A DNA stretch of 64,000 nucleotides. Origin: Pomacea canaliculata. Its lineage: Eukaryota; Mollusca; Gastropoda; Architaenioglossa; Ampullariidae. The notes under the pieces were generated by a model. It was not told where the DNA came from, did no database searches, and was given only the letters and a program-made list of their open reading frames with translations. Shown one piece after another: positions 13,101 through 25,700 of this stretch. Positions within the stretch are counted from its first letter, which is position 1. Each line of letters opens with the position of its first letter. The stretch lies in the NCBI RefSeq assembly GCF_003073045.1, contig NC_037590.1, positions 23,090,449-23,154,448 on the forward strand, given 5' to 3'. A program made the translations under genes and the position numbers.

Positions 13101-16100
13101 GTCTGTTGGTGTGGAGAATGTTTTCCACAAAGTTTTTTGGGGATAATGTTAAACATATTTTATATAGTTAATGCTCGTGTAGGCGTTTTAGTTAAAACTA
13201 GATTCTTTGACCACGGAAGCCTGGAATAAAATGCAAAAAGACAAACACAAAAGAAAGTAACATCTAAGATGCTACATGAGAGAAGGAGGGGTTGGATGCC
13301 TTTTTTGTTGCATTTTTTTGTAGCCCTTATACTGTTGCCCAGCAACAAAAATGCAAGGTCTGATTCAGGCTTTTGTCTCTTCAGATCGTTTGAAGCAGAG
13401 GATGTCGCAATAAAGAAGGATCTTTATGCTCACTATTATTTTGTTTTACTAGCTGTGTGTACCTCCATGCATTTATATTAGGTAGAGGTTGGAGTGCGTT
13501 TGAGGTTGTTTAAGGAATTATATTGGTGATGGAAATGTGGTATAGAATAATAAAAAATTTAATGGTTAATAATAATCATGATGTTTCAGAAGACCCATTA
13601 AGTGGATCATGAGCAGTTTTCAGGAATGCAGAAGTCTGATGTACAGTCTGCTGATAATTTCTAGCTGACTGCTCTGTATTAGTCATTCAGATTGTAGCAT
13701 TGGCATACTGTGCGCCTGACCCCAGATATATTACTAATATTTAGTAGACTGCTGTGTGTTAGCCATCCAGCTTTTTGGACTGGTAGATATCGTTCCTGAC
13801 CCCAGATTTTTTTAATCTACTTTCAGTTTTAGTTTTTATATTAACCAGTCTGGTGCATAGACAATTTTTCTGTTTGTTTGTGAAAGTGCACGGCTGTTTC
13901 GACGGTTCCATGAACGCAAAGAGCTGGCCGAAGAAAGAAAGAATGATATAGACCACAAGCACAGATCCAGCTTCGAGGCCCCTCATGACCTTCACATCAG
14001 TGTATTTGCAAAACACAAGCAGTCTCATGAGGGCAAGAACAGACCCAGTGTTTCAGAATCCATGGTATTTATGCTTGTTTGCTTGGAAACTTTGCAATTC
14101 TTTGGAAGCTCATGATTTACATGACTATTATCCATATTACACTTACAGAATGAGATGGGAGAAAGTTTGATGGCTGTTTTAGGTCTTGAGTCATCTTTGT
14201 TGAAACAGATCATAACTTATGCACTAATTTTTTTTTTTTTTTTTAAGCATTATGGCAAGAGATTGCATTTGAACAACATGCCATTCAACAAGACTGAAGA
14301 CATGCCAGTTGCTGATGCACCTAGTTCTGGTACAGTGACTTGCGTCTTTTTTTTTTTTTCTTTTTTTTTAATGTTGCATATTTAGTCATTCTAATGATTT
14401 CTTCACTTATTCAGAAAAAAATTTATTATCATAACAAGTTACATTTAAAGTGTGATACAGAATATTGTGTTTAAAAAATATTAAACAGGACGTTTGTTGG
14501 GTTACAAAATCCAAATTCTTTATTTTTAATATGAAGATGTTGCTTTTAATGCCAAGGGAAAATATTTACAAATTTGGAAAAACACCATTAGAGTCGAGGC
14601 TGTGCAAATTTTTTGGAAAGCATTTGATGTATTATTGCAAAAATAACAATAGAACACATCTTCAAAGTCATCATTTATGAAGGTTGAGAAAACTAGGTAA
14701 TTTTAATGAAAGCATCTACATTTTAGTATTCTAAAAGTTTTCATAACCAGGGACAAAGTGTGATAGCAGTGCTTTGGATCAGATGCGTCAACGCCTGACT
14801 GGATGGTTCCATGTTCTGCGTGGCAAAAATGCTCATCATTCTGGCAAGAAACATCAACACAAAAAGCATCATCATTTTTCAGTGAAGAAGGAGTTGCGTG
14901 ACAAACATCCTGGTAAAGTGTAAAGTTCTTTTGATATGTCAGTGTGAAATAGAATATTGTGTTTCAAAAATGTCAGACAAGACAAGCTATGTGATTCACA
15001 TTCTCTATGCAGCTTAGGAGAACTTAAATATAAAGGTGTTGCTTTAAATGCAAAGAAAACAGTATTTTTACTTTTGGGGAATACTTATGAACTAGAAAAT
15101 TGCCTGTATTTATACTCATTTGTCTCTGGCTAGTGATTGCTTGCATGCAGAGTCATAAACAAAGCTGCAAGGCAACATAACTTCATCATATGCTTGCTTT
15201 AAGAACTGTAGATTAACTCTCTTATGTTCTGGTGGCCCAGTGGCACAGCAGTTAGCGCCTGTCGCCAATACAGTTAAGTTTGGTTGTCGTGGGTGCAGGT
15301 CTCATCTCGGGCACACTGTTCTTTCTCTGCATGTGGCATCTGTTCACAGGGCTGGTTGCCTTGCTGTGATACAGCATAAAACAGCAATTCCCATGGTCTT
15401 AAAAAAGATCTCAAATCCTTGAGCGCCATTCCTTCAGTTTTGTTACACTGAGTACTGCCCAAAGAAGTTTCAGACTTGTTTCTTTTTTTCTGGCTTTTTC
15501 TAAAGTAATCATCCATTTGTTGTGCAACACAAATTTATGTTTTCTCTGTACAGTTATGTATGTGTTTGAAGAATTGCAGGTTTATGTGACTGGATATGTG
15601 TGTTGCTTTGTTTATCTTTGCATATTTGTTGGGGATGGGGGTGCATGCATACCACCTGTAAAGCATGTTAAGCCTTAGGAGTAGTGCTATACATGAGTGC
15701 TTCATTACCATTGTCATCATTATTTACTTGGTTACATAGGGTTGAATATGAGAAATATTTGCTTGACTGGCATTGCTTTTTCTTTGATTGAGCAGGCTTG
15801 AAATTGCTCCTTTTTATTATATATTGTTTGACAGTGGTCAAAAACTACCATGTGCTTATAATTACTCTTGAGACATTGCTCTACCAAGTTTTTCCTGAGT
15901 GGATATTCTTTAATAATTTTATCATGGTTCATATTTTGGTTAATGATTATATAGAGTACAACCTTTCACAGTCTCTCATGCTATGAACTTGACAAACTAG
16001 ACTGTGTTTTTAATTACTTTTGTCAGATGGGAAGTGCAGCTGTCTCAGGTCTGTCATGTGGGAATTCCGTCAGATTGACATTGACCACAATCACAATCTC

Positions 16101-17479
16101 AACAAAACAGAACTGGTCATTGTTGACAGCAATGACAAAGAACCATGCCTCCACCCGTACCTCTGGTCATGTGACAAAAACTCAGATGGGCTCCTGTCCC
16201 GCAGTGAATGGTGTTGCTGTTTCCAAGAAAATGGTAAATTTATTTAACATGTTTCATACACAATTTAAGAACTTGTTTTATATGATAGGATAAAAAATGC
16301 AGCCTTGCTAATCAGAGCAAGTTGTGATGTTAAGATTTCTTTTCTTTCAGGCGAAGAATCCCCATGTTTTAAAAAGCTGAAAGAGATCGAATCCTTGAAG
16401 AATGAAGGTATTTTGTTTTCCTTTTAAAGCGTAATTTAATTGTTGCAAAGGTATCAGATGTCATGTTCTAACTTTTATTTTTGCTTTAATTTTTTTTTTT
16501 CTTCTTTTACTTTTCTTTTTTTTTTCTTTTTTCTTGTTACAAGCTATAGAAGTACTTGTAACAGTAAAAATTATGATGCCAATAGCTCTTTAAAAGGTTA
16601 AATTTTAAAGATCCTTTGTAATTTTCTCTGCTGACATGCAATATATCAGTAGTTAGAAATATTGTATGCATTATTTGGTTATATCTGCTGCAATGGGAAT
16701 AATTTACTGGGACCCTGCAGTTTGAAGCCTTTCTTGACTTCTCACAGTGAGCTATGTACCAAGTTGTGATCAAGAAGGCTACTTTGAAAAACAACAGTGC
16801 ATGGGATCTGAACAAGAGACTCAGGTGTGCTGGTGTGTAACACCCAATGGATCCCAAATCCCTGGGTCACGTACATATGGCCATGCACATTGTGGTCAGT
16901 ATCACCAAAGGCATTTACTGTACTTGAAATAAACTACAGATTCTTTCATCTTTGTTTGGAAAAGATAGTGAAAATTGTAGTGATAGTCCTTGCTGCCATT
17001 TTCTTTCTTTCACTCTTTTTGAAATTCATTGATGAAGACATTTCATAAATTGTTATAAATTCATAAGTTCATTTACATAGCATATTATTTTATGTGTAGC
17101 ATTTGAGATACATAACAAGAAGTTTTGTTATTTAATCACTAGTGGTCAGCAGAGGTGTTTTTTGGGGAGTGATTGGGTAATTTCTTTTTGATCTGTGGGT
17201 AATTTCTCTTTGATCTCTGCATAATAAGAAATGTTCTGTATGTCTCCCTACTCCACTGTAGCAAATGCTTCTAGTCCTTCATCCTGATGAATTAAAAAAT
17301 AAAGGAAAATATTTTAGAATTCTGTTTTGTCATAATAATGGCATTGACAATGTCGCCATCATGTGAAGCTGCATACGTCTGATCTGGTGTTAATGACTGA
17401 ATTTTATGACCCGTGATTCTTTTCCTCGGCAGGCAAGCTTGATGTCATGGGCTACCCTAAGTCATGGCATGCAGTATAA
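10161..17479 (+). CDS. Testican-like secreted calcium-binding protein
   Basis: This is a member of the SPARC/testican (SPOCK) family of extracellular matrix proteins. Ten exons join in phase: 10161-10331, 11827-11866, 12604-12697, 13887-14064, 14248-14329, 14751-14912, 16027-16233, 16351-16407, 16748-16894, 17433-17479. They total 1185 nt, 394 aa. Order of parts: a signal peptide (MKILIKIIALLMVSFVW); a short follistatin-like cysteine cluster, CECKGGEICIQG, near residues 74-94; a basic histidine- and lysine-rich linker (about 100-242); the EC domain with two canonical EF-hand loops, DIDHNHNLNKTE (260-271) and DKNSDGLLSRSE (292-303), followed by the family signature EWCCCFQ; a thyroglobulin type-1 domain (about 335-378) with the CWCV motif; and a short tail ending SWHAV. 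The Kazal domain and acidic C-terminus of vertebrate testicans are absent. The intact phase chain argues against missed exons. The orthologue assignment is by domain order and signature motifs. Confidence 0.9.
12841..12872 (+). repeat. Short dispersed repeat, copy 2
   Basis: TCCTTGTTACTCC...GGAGCATAGGGCC matches the copy at 8991-9022 with few differences. It lies in a testican intron, on the same strand as the first copy. Confidence 0.5.
15231..15400 (+). mobile_element. tRNA-derived SINE, family 1, copy 1
   Basis: The head GGTGGCCCAGTGGCACAGC followed by AGTTAGCGCC resembles a tRNA with a pol III A box. The body shares long blocks (CCAATACAGT, TTCTTTCTCTGCATGTGGC, ACAGGGCTGG) with the minus-strand copy at 33972-34159. 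It ends near CAGCAATTCCC. It lies in the testican intron between exons 6 and 7. I saw no convincing target duplication for this copy. Confidence 0.75.
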
Positions 17480-19630
17480 AGGGAGCTTGTTCATCATGCC
17501 TTTTAGAGTGATTCATCCTACTGGACAGCATACATTTACTCAGTTACCAGAGCTTGTGAATACCAAGATCTTCTGAAGGAAGAACCATACAAATAGCTTT
17601 CAGATGTTTTCCATTAATGTGAAACATCTTTCTGCATTATTAGAATCTAATGTGTCTCATTGACTTACCTGGTTACACGATATATGTGATCAGATCAGCA
17701 AAGATATAATCATGCTACCTGCTTTATTCGAGAAAATGGTCACAATGTGTACTTAGTGTGATCCCTCCCCTTTCAGGCAAACTGTTAACTTAAGGTCTCA
17801 ACATCTGGTCATTGAAAACAAAACACAGAAAATTAACCATGTGTCACAAAAAATAAAAATATAAGTAAGTCATTTAAAATGCATGTTTACTATAAAATTA
17901 GGTAGAAATGTTTGTACCATTAGGCAATAGGTCTTGTATTTTAAGAAAATCCACACATATCAGCTTCCACAATAGGATCACACTGAAAACTTGGTATGTG
18001 TTAAAAACAAATTCCAGTTGTAAAGTCACTTTTAATCAACTTAAATCATCCTAAAGGGAACAGAGCTTATCAAGAATGGTGAGATGATAAGATATATATA
18101 TAGTAAGTCTGATGATTGTCACACAAAACTTTCGGGAAACTTTAGAACATTGCCATACCACATTCCATGCGCCAACTCTCCCACCCGCACACATACATTT
18201 TCTTTATCCAGTCCCTTCTATCAGATAAACACACAAGCACACACACACACTAGAAGGACTACTTATACCATTATCAGGAAAGAGTAGAAAGAATAAATCA
18301 GGAAAGAGCAGAAAGAATAAGAAAATAAAACTACAAAAAAGTAGAATAACAAAGATAATGCACACAGGTTGGTTAAAAAGAAGTCCATAGATCCTTTCCA
18401 CACATGCATGCACAAACATATGGTTTCCTGCTGTCTTACATGACATTAGCTTTATTCTGTCAGCATTAATACTGTAATTGTGTTGCTAGTCTTTTTGTCA
18501 CCGTAGCTGTATACAACATTGTACATTATAGAGAAGTGGCAGATCTGCATATATTTGCTTGGGGGAGGGGGTGGTAGTTTTGGATGGTTGAGTTGGAGCA
18601 GGTTGTAGGTTTGAAGCTTTGTAGGCTAGTGACTGGAAAACTCCATCTGTCTGCCTAGTCGTTGATGGATACATGTTTTACCAGGGAACATTCAGTGCTT
18701 TAGAAAGGGACAGTTGAGCTCAGTCTGCCAACTGCCAGTGTTTGAACAGGGTGAATCCCTTATAGTTGACTGCCACTGGAGCTCAGGGCTTTTATTTTAT
18801 GGTTTCTGAATTTTTTTTTTGCACAGACTTGGTTTCATTTTATGCATTTATATTATTGTGTATCCTTTATGCATTGGTCGTTTTGCAGGTTTTTATTGTG
18901 AAAATTACGTGAATCAAAGCTGTTAGTCTCAGTATCAGCTCGTGCATGTTATCTAGCATTATGTAAAATTATGCTGTAAATGTCTTCCAATTTATGTCTT
19001 TAGAATTAAGTCTTGCATGTAGAGGTCATTGTTTTATTGAAATTTTCATGGCAGGGATATTTAGTCTTTTACCAGTAACAGTGGTACTTAAAATTTAATC
19101 CTTGTTGGAATGGCAACTTGAACAGGAATTCATACTTAAAAAATTTTGCAGTAACACTTTAACACCCTGTTTTGTTGTTGTTTCTTTTTATTTGGAGGAA
19201 AGGAACTTTGCCACTGCAATGAGTGCACAAAATGGAAACAGTAATGATCTGTTTGTGTAAAATGGTTGTGTTTAATCGACTGTGATAAAACCTTAGTCAT
19301 TCCAATTTTTTTTTTAAAAGATATTTTGAGGTTCAGTTAAAGTATTTTTTCCAAAATCAGTTGCCAATGTACATCATTCCATAAAATCAAAACACACTTT
19401 GAAAGATGCTATTGAAAGATGTTTTATATCTTGCTGGTTTTTTTTCAATGCATAAAAGATCTGAGAAGTGAACAGCTTTTAGCTTATTTTAGCTTGAACT
19501 TCTTGGCTCTGCAGTCTTCATTTACTTGATAACTGCAGTGGACTGTTTTAGTCATACTGTACTGTTACCATTTATTGCTTTGAACCTGGCCTGACATATT
19601 ATTGTACAATAAACTTAACTTTCTTGTAAG
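17480..19630 (+). other. Testican 3' UTR and poly(A) signal
   Basis: No coding sequence follows the stop at 17477-17479. An AATAAA at 19608-19613, after GTAC, is the most likely poly(A) signal, which implies a ~2.1-kb 3' UTR. The stretch holds (CA)n near 18230-18252 and a ~24-bp tandem repeat (TCAGGAAAGAG(T/C)AGAAAG) near 18274-18322. An earlier AATAAA near 18293 sits within that repeat and is a weaker candidate. Confidence 0.5.
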
Positions 19631-19948
19631 TCTTCATTACTGAAGGTATTTTGACACAATTTCTTTATAAAAACTTTTATTGCAGCCTGTAACTGTCTTT
19701 GGTGAGGGTTTTTTTGCAACCATCATTTTTAATGATTAAATCAGTTTGAGATCTTTTGTATTTGTTGTCTTCTTCACTAATATCATGCCAGTTGACCAAG
19801 ACCTAAATGACTGTTAGAATGTTCTACAATACAATTTGTACATTAAGAAAAGTGCATGGAACATATTGTTGGCATTCGTTTATGCTGGCTTGAAACTTAA
19901 CATTTTGAATCAATGACAACAACTGGATATCTTTCACTTCAGCTAACT

Positions 19949-21914
19949 TAAGGTGACCAGACGTTTCGGAAGCGAAAGCGGGATGCGTGCTGAGCGCCGA
20001 AAATAGTGAATAGCGGGAGCGATGCTTAAAGGCAGTAAACTAGGAGACAAATTTGAAATTATTAATCAGCTATACCCAAATACCAAGGCACAGATGAATC
20101 AATGTACGGTAACCTTACCTTCAGGTAATCGGAGTGGATGGAAGTATTAAAGCCCTCATGCACTTTTCTCGTGGCCAGCCTTTTTGTGAGTGCGGCGCCC
20201 ATCTCTTCCTCCCCAACCCTCTTTAGAGTCAGGTACCCTGGTTGGACTGGTGGAGAAGTTTGCTGTGCCACATGGGTATCAAACAGTAATGTCTCAGGGT
20301 TCGGATGCCAGTATTGTTATCAGGTTTTCCGCTTCCCCAAAAAGAGTGGGGGACACTCATCAGCCATGACAGGCCGATAACTGGTACACACCTAGGCTGA
20401 GAGGAGGAAAGGACTGGAAGGAGTCATTACCGACTTGCCTCACCTGCACCGCCATTTTATAGGTATAAATAGAAGGGAAACTAATCTAAAGATTACTCAG
20501 TATCGTCCCAGTATTCTCCTGATATCACTAACCTAATTCTCGGGAGTAGTTACCGTTAAATCTACATTTATCACCCTTTACATCTTTTTCACATCCTTGC
20601 TTTTGCAATATCTTGTTACTCTCAGCTCTTGTTCTTGTTATTTAGTTCCTCTTTGTGTTTTCAGTATTTGATTTTATTCTTTGTTTATTATGGTTGTTTA
20701 TTCGTTTATAGTTCATATATTATTTGTTTGTTTTCCTGTCCCTCGTATGCTGTCCATGTTTCGTTCTTGTTCATGCTCCTTAGGATTGTATGATGCAGCC
20801 AGCACAATCCAAAGCCAGTCTGGTAGACTCGATCATTACAGGCCACGGGAAGCCGACGAGAAGCATACATGTATGTCCCGACATGCACTCATATGCATGT
20901 GTCCTGTCTGCCCCGTAATGGGCGATCATATTAGTATTCGTTATAGTCGTGTAGGCGTACATGCGGACACCGTCGCAGACCGGTACACAGAGACTCACGG
21001 CTTTTCGGGTGGCGTTCAACCGGGTGGAGGCCACGTGCCGCTTGCGCCCCGCTCTCCGCTCGACTGAATAGTTAAACAAACGATAAAAGTAGTGGTATTT
21101 CAAGGTCTCTTTTAGCTGACGCCTCCCATCTATGCTACACCTCTCATGTATCTTCACAAAGTCAAAGTCGCAGACTTCGCGGCCCTCCCACTCGTCTCAT
21201 CATGGCTCTCGCTCCCCCAAAGACGGGCGATTCTCGTTGCCGAGACGGTCCTGCATAGGTCAGACGCTCCAGCGCTATCCATTTTCAGGGCTGTTTGATT
21301 CGGCAGGTGAGTTGTTACACACTCCTCAGATTCCGACTTCCATGAGTTGGCCACCGCCCTGCTGTCTATATCAACCAATACCTTTTATGGTCTCTGCTGA
21401 ACGTTAACGTTACGTTAGGCACCTTAACCGAATATTTAAAAAAGAAGTATCCAAAGTTAGTTATTAGATATTAGATTGAAATGCCTTCAAATCAAAGTCA
21501 TGCATATATACTGGGGACAAAAATAACTCTATTTAAATAAATATGGGTCTAGAATAGGACGATATATATTTGGGACTACTGCAGATGTAAAAAAGAGAAC
21601 ATTCAGCATATTTTTGGAAATGTAAATATGTCCAAGATTTCTGGTACTACTTAATGTTTGGTATATATGCATGGTATATATATATGCATGCTTATTATAT
21701 TTCAATGAGTATGATTTGTTTAAGTATACAACGTGTTAATCCTGTAATGTACGTGTGTAGTGCCTGTAGTGGAAAATAAATCTTAATTTTTTTTTTTAAT
21801 TCGTCGATCCTAGTTTACTGCCTTTTGGCGTATATAGCTACTGTAGCGGTAGGGGGGAACGTCCTCCCCACGGGACTGTCTCGCCTAAATCGGGACGTCT
21901 GCATGGTCATCTTA
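19949..21914. mobile_element. Non-autonomous DNA transposon (~1.97 kb), hAT-like
   Basis: The left end TAAGGTGACCAGACGT and the right end, read in reverse as TAAGATGACCATGCAGACGT, form imperfect inverted ends. The right end also carries GCCTAAATCGGGACGT, shared with the MITE at 5986-6271, as are about 170 bp of the left end. The flanks AGCTAACT and GCAAAACT are at best a weak 8-bp duplication. No transposase is recognisable inside, so the element is non-autonomous or old. A SINE lies within it near 20150-20345. The hAT assignment rests on the 8-bp duplication of the short relative. Confidence 0.6.
20150..20345 (-). mobile_element. tRNA-derived SINE, family 2, copy 1 (old)
   Basis: Read on the minus strand, the blocks TTTGATACCCATG, GGCACAGC and GTACCTGACTC, then GGAGATGGGC-like sequence, match the copy at 29425-29615. 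TGATACCC resembles a pol III B box. The head is diverged. It sits inside the larger DNA element, so it inserted into that element or was carried with it. Confidence 0.5.
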
Positions 21915-22771
21915 GCAAAACTGCATATTAGCATATAGTTTTAAAACAATAAAAAGTTAACACTTGTGATGTTGGATTTGTTAACATTTTAGTGGTTGCA
22001 TGGCCAGGTACTGCATATATTTGAATGGAAAGACTGCATGACATCACCCACAAATGAGGAAGTATGGATAATAATAGTTACCTAAGAACATTAATTTTCA
22101 TTCCAAACATGTTCAGAGTATGTAGTATATATATAGCATGTTGAAGAAGTATAACACTATAAATATATTACGCTGGAGCAAGCTGTTTTGGATTTCGGTT
22201 ACTGGCGCTTAATTGTGTAACACGTCTAAATTTTATGAAGGTAGATTTGTATACTGTATGCCGTCCCTGATTTCACTTAGTACAGTCAAACGCCTCATAT
22301 AACGACGTACATCTCAAGTACAGAAGATTAATTAAATAAAGTACGTGGTTTAAGATATGTGCTGATGCCTGATGATGATCGTATAATATTATAATTAACA
22401 CATAATATTATGTCCAGCGAATATATATATATAATAATGACAATGAAAAGCTGTTGGTACACTCTTTGATCTTCGCATATCGATGAAATCGCGTAACGAT
22501 GTTATCAGTGAAAGCGGACAGGGAAGTCGGACATGACGCTGAACACTCTACACTGCTATGTAATCACAAATTTCGTTAGTATATTTGGTCACAGGAAGTT
22601 GCTGTATATTTACTCACGCATGAAGACAATAACTTTTGCATCTTAATCTATAAATTATGTGTAATATATTAAATGATCACCCAGTGCACATATTCTCTTC
22701 AGAGTTGAAATCTTGACGCACCACACCAAACAGTAAGTCACGTGATTAATAGCCTGTCATGTGATGAGAAA

Positions 22772-25700
22772 ATGGGGGAGCCGTCAAGAAGTTACGAAGA
22801 TACAGGCGAGACATCACGATTGCAACCTGTGTTTTCAGAAGGCCAGGTGAGAGCAAGCTGATATAATAGTTCCTTTCTATCTGTTTTGTAGTCATCGTCC
22901 CCTCTCAGTCTTTGTGACTATCTCATGCACAGTCCATGATCAAGTTTTGGGCACATTGCGAGTGCATTTTGTGCGTAATTGCTATTTTCTTGTAGTCTTG
23001 ATTTTTTGTGGAGCCAGCGCGACTTCGTTTCAGCTATAATTACAGAAAGTCCATCCTCATCTCCACACATGTTCCCAGTTTAGACTTTGATACTGTTGTT
23101 AAGCAGACATATACAGAAGTTTAGAAATTTACAATAAATATAACTTCAGTAGAACACAAAACGTAAGTGGAAAATACTACATAATTCCTGTTAATGGTAG
23201 TATATGCTCCACACATTAAATATTTATTTCTCAATAACAAGCATTTAAGCTTTTGTGCTGTTACTGGCGAACTTCTTATTTATAATATTAACCTTATTTA
23301 TTGCAGCTGTCTTTTATAGGCCATGATGCAAGTGAAATTCCTATCCATTTAATGCAGGAATATACTGTCCAGACTGTGCACCTAGACCTCAGTTTCAACA
23401 GGCTTTGGTTAGTTTATTTTGACATCTAGCATATTAATGTCTTGCCTCATCCAGATAAACATGCTTCAAATTACGTAAAATCTGCTGGCAATAGACAGCA
23501 GAAAATTTTATTGATTGCTTGGGGTGAATATTTGTCTCTAATGATGACGAGCTCATGATAGTCTAAATATGGCAAATTGTACACACAACTATATCTTTGT
23601 TTTTTAAATTCTGTAAACTAGTAAAGCTTATATTTTTTTAATACACAGACTTGTGGATACTCATTAATGCATGATGCAGATATACATTTTTAACGTTTGG
23701 GACATTTTTTGAAAATTTATAATAAATATTGATGGATACATAATACACATGTAGAAAATTGTTAACATATAAAAAGTATATTAACATCACTTATAGATTC
23801 ATAAATGCAGGCATAGACAATCTCATTTCCTCCCCCCCTCTCTCTCAATTATTTACATTAGTTCTCTTTAATTTCCACTGCCCAATTTAGTAATCTTGTT
23901 GTTCTGTCATTTTTTTCCTTCACTCTTTTTCATTTGTATGTAAAGAAATTTTCATTTCACATGTACACACATATTTGCATATTACATGCAAGCTTGTTTA
24001 AGTGTCAAGGCTGGTCCTGCCCATGGGAAAGTGTCAGTGGCTGACATAAGCACTGATAAAACATTTATAGACAGACACACACTTGTTGGTGACTGTTGTA
24101 AGACTATGACCCTTCAGATGAAATGGCAACATACATTATTAGATAATCTTACCCCACTTAGATTTGATACACAAGTAGTCCAATGAAGATATATTTATTA
24201 CTTTCTCAATATTTGAAAACCTTGTAATATTTTATTGAAGTTGTGGGAAAGTTTGCTTGTTGAAGATGACTATAGACATTAATTAAGAAAGCTTTAAACT
24301 CAACCTTGTATTAAATAAATATATAAATAAAAGGATACCTGTTGTCCCTAAAGTGACTGCCATGGCACAGTGCATTTCCACAGAGCAGATCACAGGAAGG
24401 GAGTGGGGGTTAAGAGATGCCACCGCTTGGGGAAGAAAAGTTGCTTGTCACTTGTCACACCTCTCTTGCTTTGTTTCACTCTCTTGTTCTCCCTCTCTCT
24501 CTTTGGTTCTGTCTCAGATTTGACCTACAAGTTTCTCTGCTTTAAAAAAGTACATCATAGCAAAGTAGATTTTCTTTTCTTTCATTTGGATCCACTGGCA
24601 ACATGGAGAAAATAAACATGCTTTAGAGTAACATACACCAATTAAACATAGCTGTGACCTTCCCCAAGATGATGATGATATTCCTGCCAAATCTAGTGAG
24701 GCTTAGACAAACAATGCCACCCACTTGCCACAGTTTGCTTTATTTATAAGATTCACATTAAATTAAGATGGATCATGTCGTTTAAAAATTATTCGATAGT
24801 TAATCAGTCATAAACCTTTTTAAAAAGTGAACGTTATTTTCTGTTCAGATATGTGGGTCCAAGTGTAGGATTTCTTAAAACTTTGAAAGATTTGTGTTTT
24901 CTCTTGAGATGGGAAAAAACTATAAATTACTTTGATTTTTTCCAGGCAGTTGAATGGTCTAGAAAGGTTCACACAACTCAAGACCCTTGTTCTTGACAAC
25001 AATGAGATTGGAGATGACACCATGTTTCCTCATATTGAGAGCCTTGATACTCTCTCCCTTAACAAAAACAGAGTGAGTCCCCTGTCCACCCACTTTTCTG
25101 CCTGCTGTTGTTTATATTGTTAAAGTGTCACATACCCAAAGAGTACTAACATTACCTGGTACAAGTAATTTACAGAATGCCACCTACAATTGTGGTCTTA
25201 AGTTTAATACTATGACTGATATTAAGGCATCAGGTAAATCACAGCTGTTTATCAATGTTCTGACAATCTCAAAACAGTTTATGTTTCAACCTTATTGCTG
25301 TTCTCCAAGATTATCACTCAGAAAACATACCTTCTATATCCAAACAATTAAACATTTCTCTCTTGGGCTTCTGTTTATGAAATTTTACTCATGATTATAT
25401 CTGTTGTAAAACCAAGTAATGCTGCAGTTTTTTCCTTCTAGTCTTATGTAGACCAGTTAACTTCATAAATTTTGCATGTGGCACTACACAGGCCCTTTGG
25501 AAATATACATCAATTTATGGGTTTGCAGATAACAAAGCTTGATCAGTTTCTGAAGCAGATAGAAAGTAGATTTCCTTGCCTGACCTATCTCAGCCTTTTG
25601 GGCAACACAGCATGCCCAAATCAACTGTCTTCTACAGATAAGGATGACGAAGACTATCAGCGATACAGGTAGGATCCAAAATCATCTTTGGTCATCAGTT

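Noticed and set aside
20681-21067. 128-codon frame within the DNA element, considered as transposase
   Set aside because: It has no catalytic or zinc-finger signature and a non-ATG start.
22281-22560. Sequence starting ACAGTCAAACGCC and CATATAACGAC, like the end of a pogo/Tigger element
   Set aside because: No matching inverted end or TA-flanked partner was found, so it remains a vague likeness.
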